Shown one piece after another: positions 63,487-64,000 of a stretch of 64,000 nt of DNA. Source of the stretch: Areca catechu (Eukaryota; Streptophyta; Magnoliopsida; Arecales; Arecaceae); assembly GCA_021397845.1 (NCBI GenBank), contig CM038049.1, positions 106,980,877 through 107,044,876 of the forward strand. Direction: 5' to 3'. The notes beneath the pieces were generated by a model. That model was not told where the DNA came from. It searched no databases and saw only the letters and a program-made list of their open reading frames with translations. Made by a program: the position numbers and the translations under genes. The stretch's first letter is position 1, and the number at the start of each line of letters is the position of its first letter.

Positions 63487-64000
63487 GCAATCAATCACTT
63501 AAAGTGGTATGGTGCAGTCAAGCATGCAAGGGTCAATACATTCTAGGGTTTGCTAGACCTAGAGCCAAAATTAAGTGGGTCGACTCAACTTACACCCAAA
63601 TCAACAACTAATCCTTCCTCTAGCCAGGTAAGAGGTGGAGTGGTGGGAGGTTCCCCTTGCTTGTGACAGGGTCCTAATTAAGTAACCACCAGTCCACTTA
63701 GGGCATTTGCTTCTGGACCTCTAGCCTTAGACACAAGTTTCTAGTAATAGTTGAGGAATTGAATGCACTAGTTAACCCACACAACTCGGGCCCGACCTAT
63801 TGGTGTCCCTAAGCTCACTAGAGAAAATTAGGTTGCTAATTGATTTTAATTAAGGCTTGGATTTTGATGCTGGGTGGTTGTTTTGGGCCCAAGACAAGTG
63901 ATGAAATCCTGCCCTAATCTGAGATTGGAAATTGCCCTTAAGATTAATTAAATGAGATGATGAACATACAATGAAACCTGATGCAATCTAATAACAATAA
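63487..64000 (-). other. Chromovirus D leader, truncated by window end
   Basis: On the minus strand it shares ordered blocks with the other leaders (TTAAGGGCAATTTCCAATC, CTCTAGTGAGCTTAGGGACACC, GGCTCTAGGTCTAGC). PBS and 5' LTR are beyond 64000. Confidence 0.5.

Larger units (their letters stand above)
60147..64000 (-). mobile_element. Chromovirus D: non-autonomous element, truncated by window end
   Basis: Inserted in Athila gag after TAATA (60142-60146). The second target copy lies outside the window. Reading the minus strand from the right edge: leader, gag-like N-terminus, shared central segment, integrase C-terminus/chromodomain relics, PPT hairpin, 3' LTR (60147-61625). It follows the plan of B and A-prime with a third LTR family (starting TGATGGAGACATCA). 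No protease, RT or RNase H is present. Confidence 0.82.

Overview
The window is plant nuclear DNA made entirely of nested LTR retrotransposons. I see no host gene, tRNA, rRNA or CRISPR array. Athila-like, Tat-like, SIRE/Maximus-like Copia and chromodomain-bearing Ty3/gypsy (probably CRM-clade) elements together point to an angiosperm with abundant heterochromatin. The number of chromovirus insertions suggests, but does not prove, a pericentromeric position. The species cannot be named from this sequence.

Layout, outermost first. An old Athila-like element on the minus strand forms both flanks (1-2469 and 59209-60146). A Tat-like element (2470-59208, minus strand; about 12.9 kb of its own sequence) is inserted in the Athila gag, with target duplication GGAAT/GGAGT. 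Inside Tat lie two large insertions. (i) A SIRE-like Copia element (3393-30255, plus; TSD ACGTT) sits in the Tat antisense ORF. It carries chromovirus A in its gag (6330-15302, plus; TSD AGAAC) and non-autonomous chromovirus A-prime in its 3' LTR (22953-29574, minus; TSD CTAAT). (ii) Chromovirus C (38735-55721, plus; TSD GGAAA) sits in the Tat reverse transcriptase. Its 5' LTR carries non-autonomous chromovirus B (39473-48028, plus; TSD CCAAC/ACAAC), which holds two solo LTRs of its own (42314-43769, TSD ATGGA; 45251-46939, TSD TCGAG). A fourth chromovirus, D (from 60147, minus, non-autonomous), sits in the Athila gag and runs off the right edge.

Coding content: A and C keep the full autonomous order gag, protease, reverse transcriptase, RNase H, integrase, chromodomain, but with stops and frameshifts. 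C also has a mutated reverse-transcriptase active site (YFND). A-prime, B and D share another plan. The gag core, protease, reverse transcriptase, RNase H and the catalytic part of integrase are missing. In their place is a shared segment of unknown function joined to a catalytically dead integrase remnant, the integrase C-terminus and the chromodomain. A-prime is the best preserved, with open frames of 388 and 307 codons and LTRs differing at about 17 positions by eye.

The most interesting points are this shared non-catalytic protein plan in three LTR families; a leader conserved between autonomous and non-autonomous families; paired hairpins at the polypurine tract/U3 junction that also encode the protein tail; a primer-binding site captured inside an LTR; and a Tat antisense gene region with repeated modules and two introns at the same homologous position.
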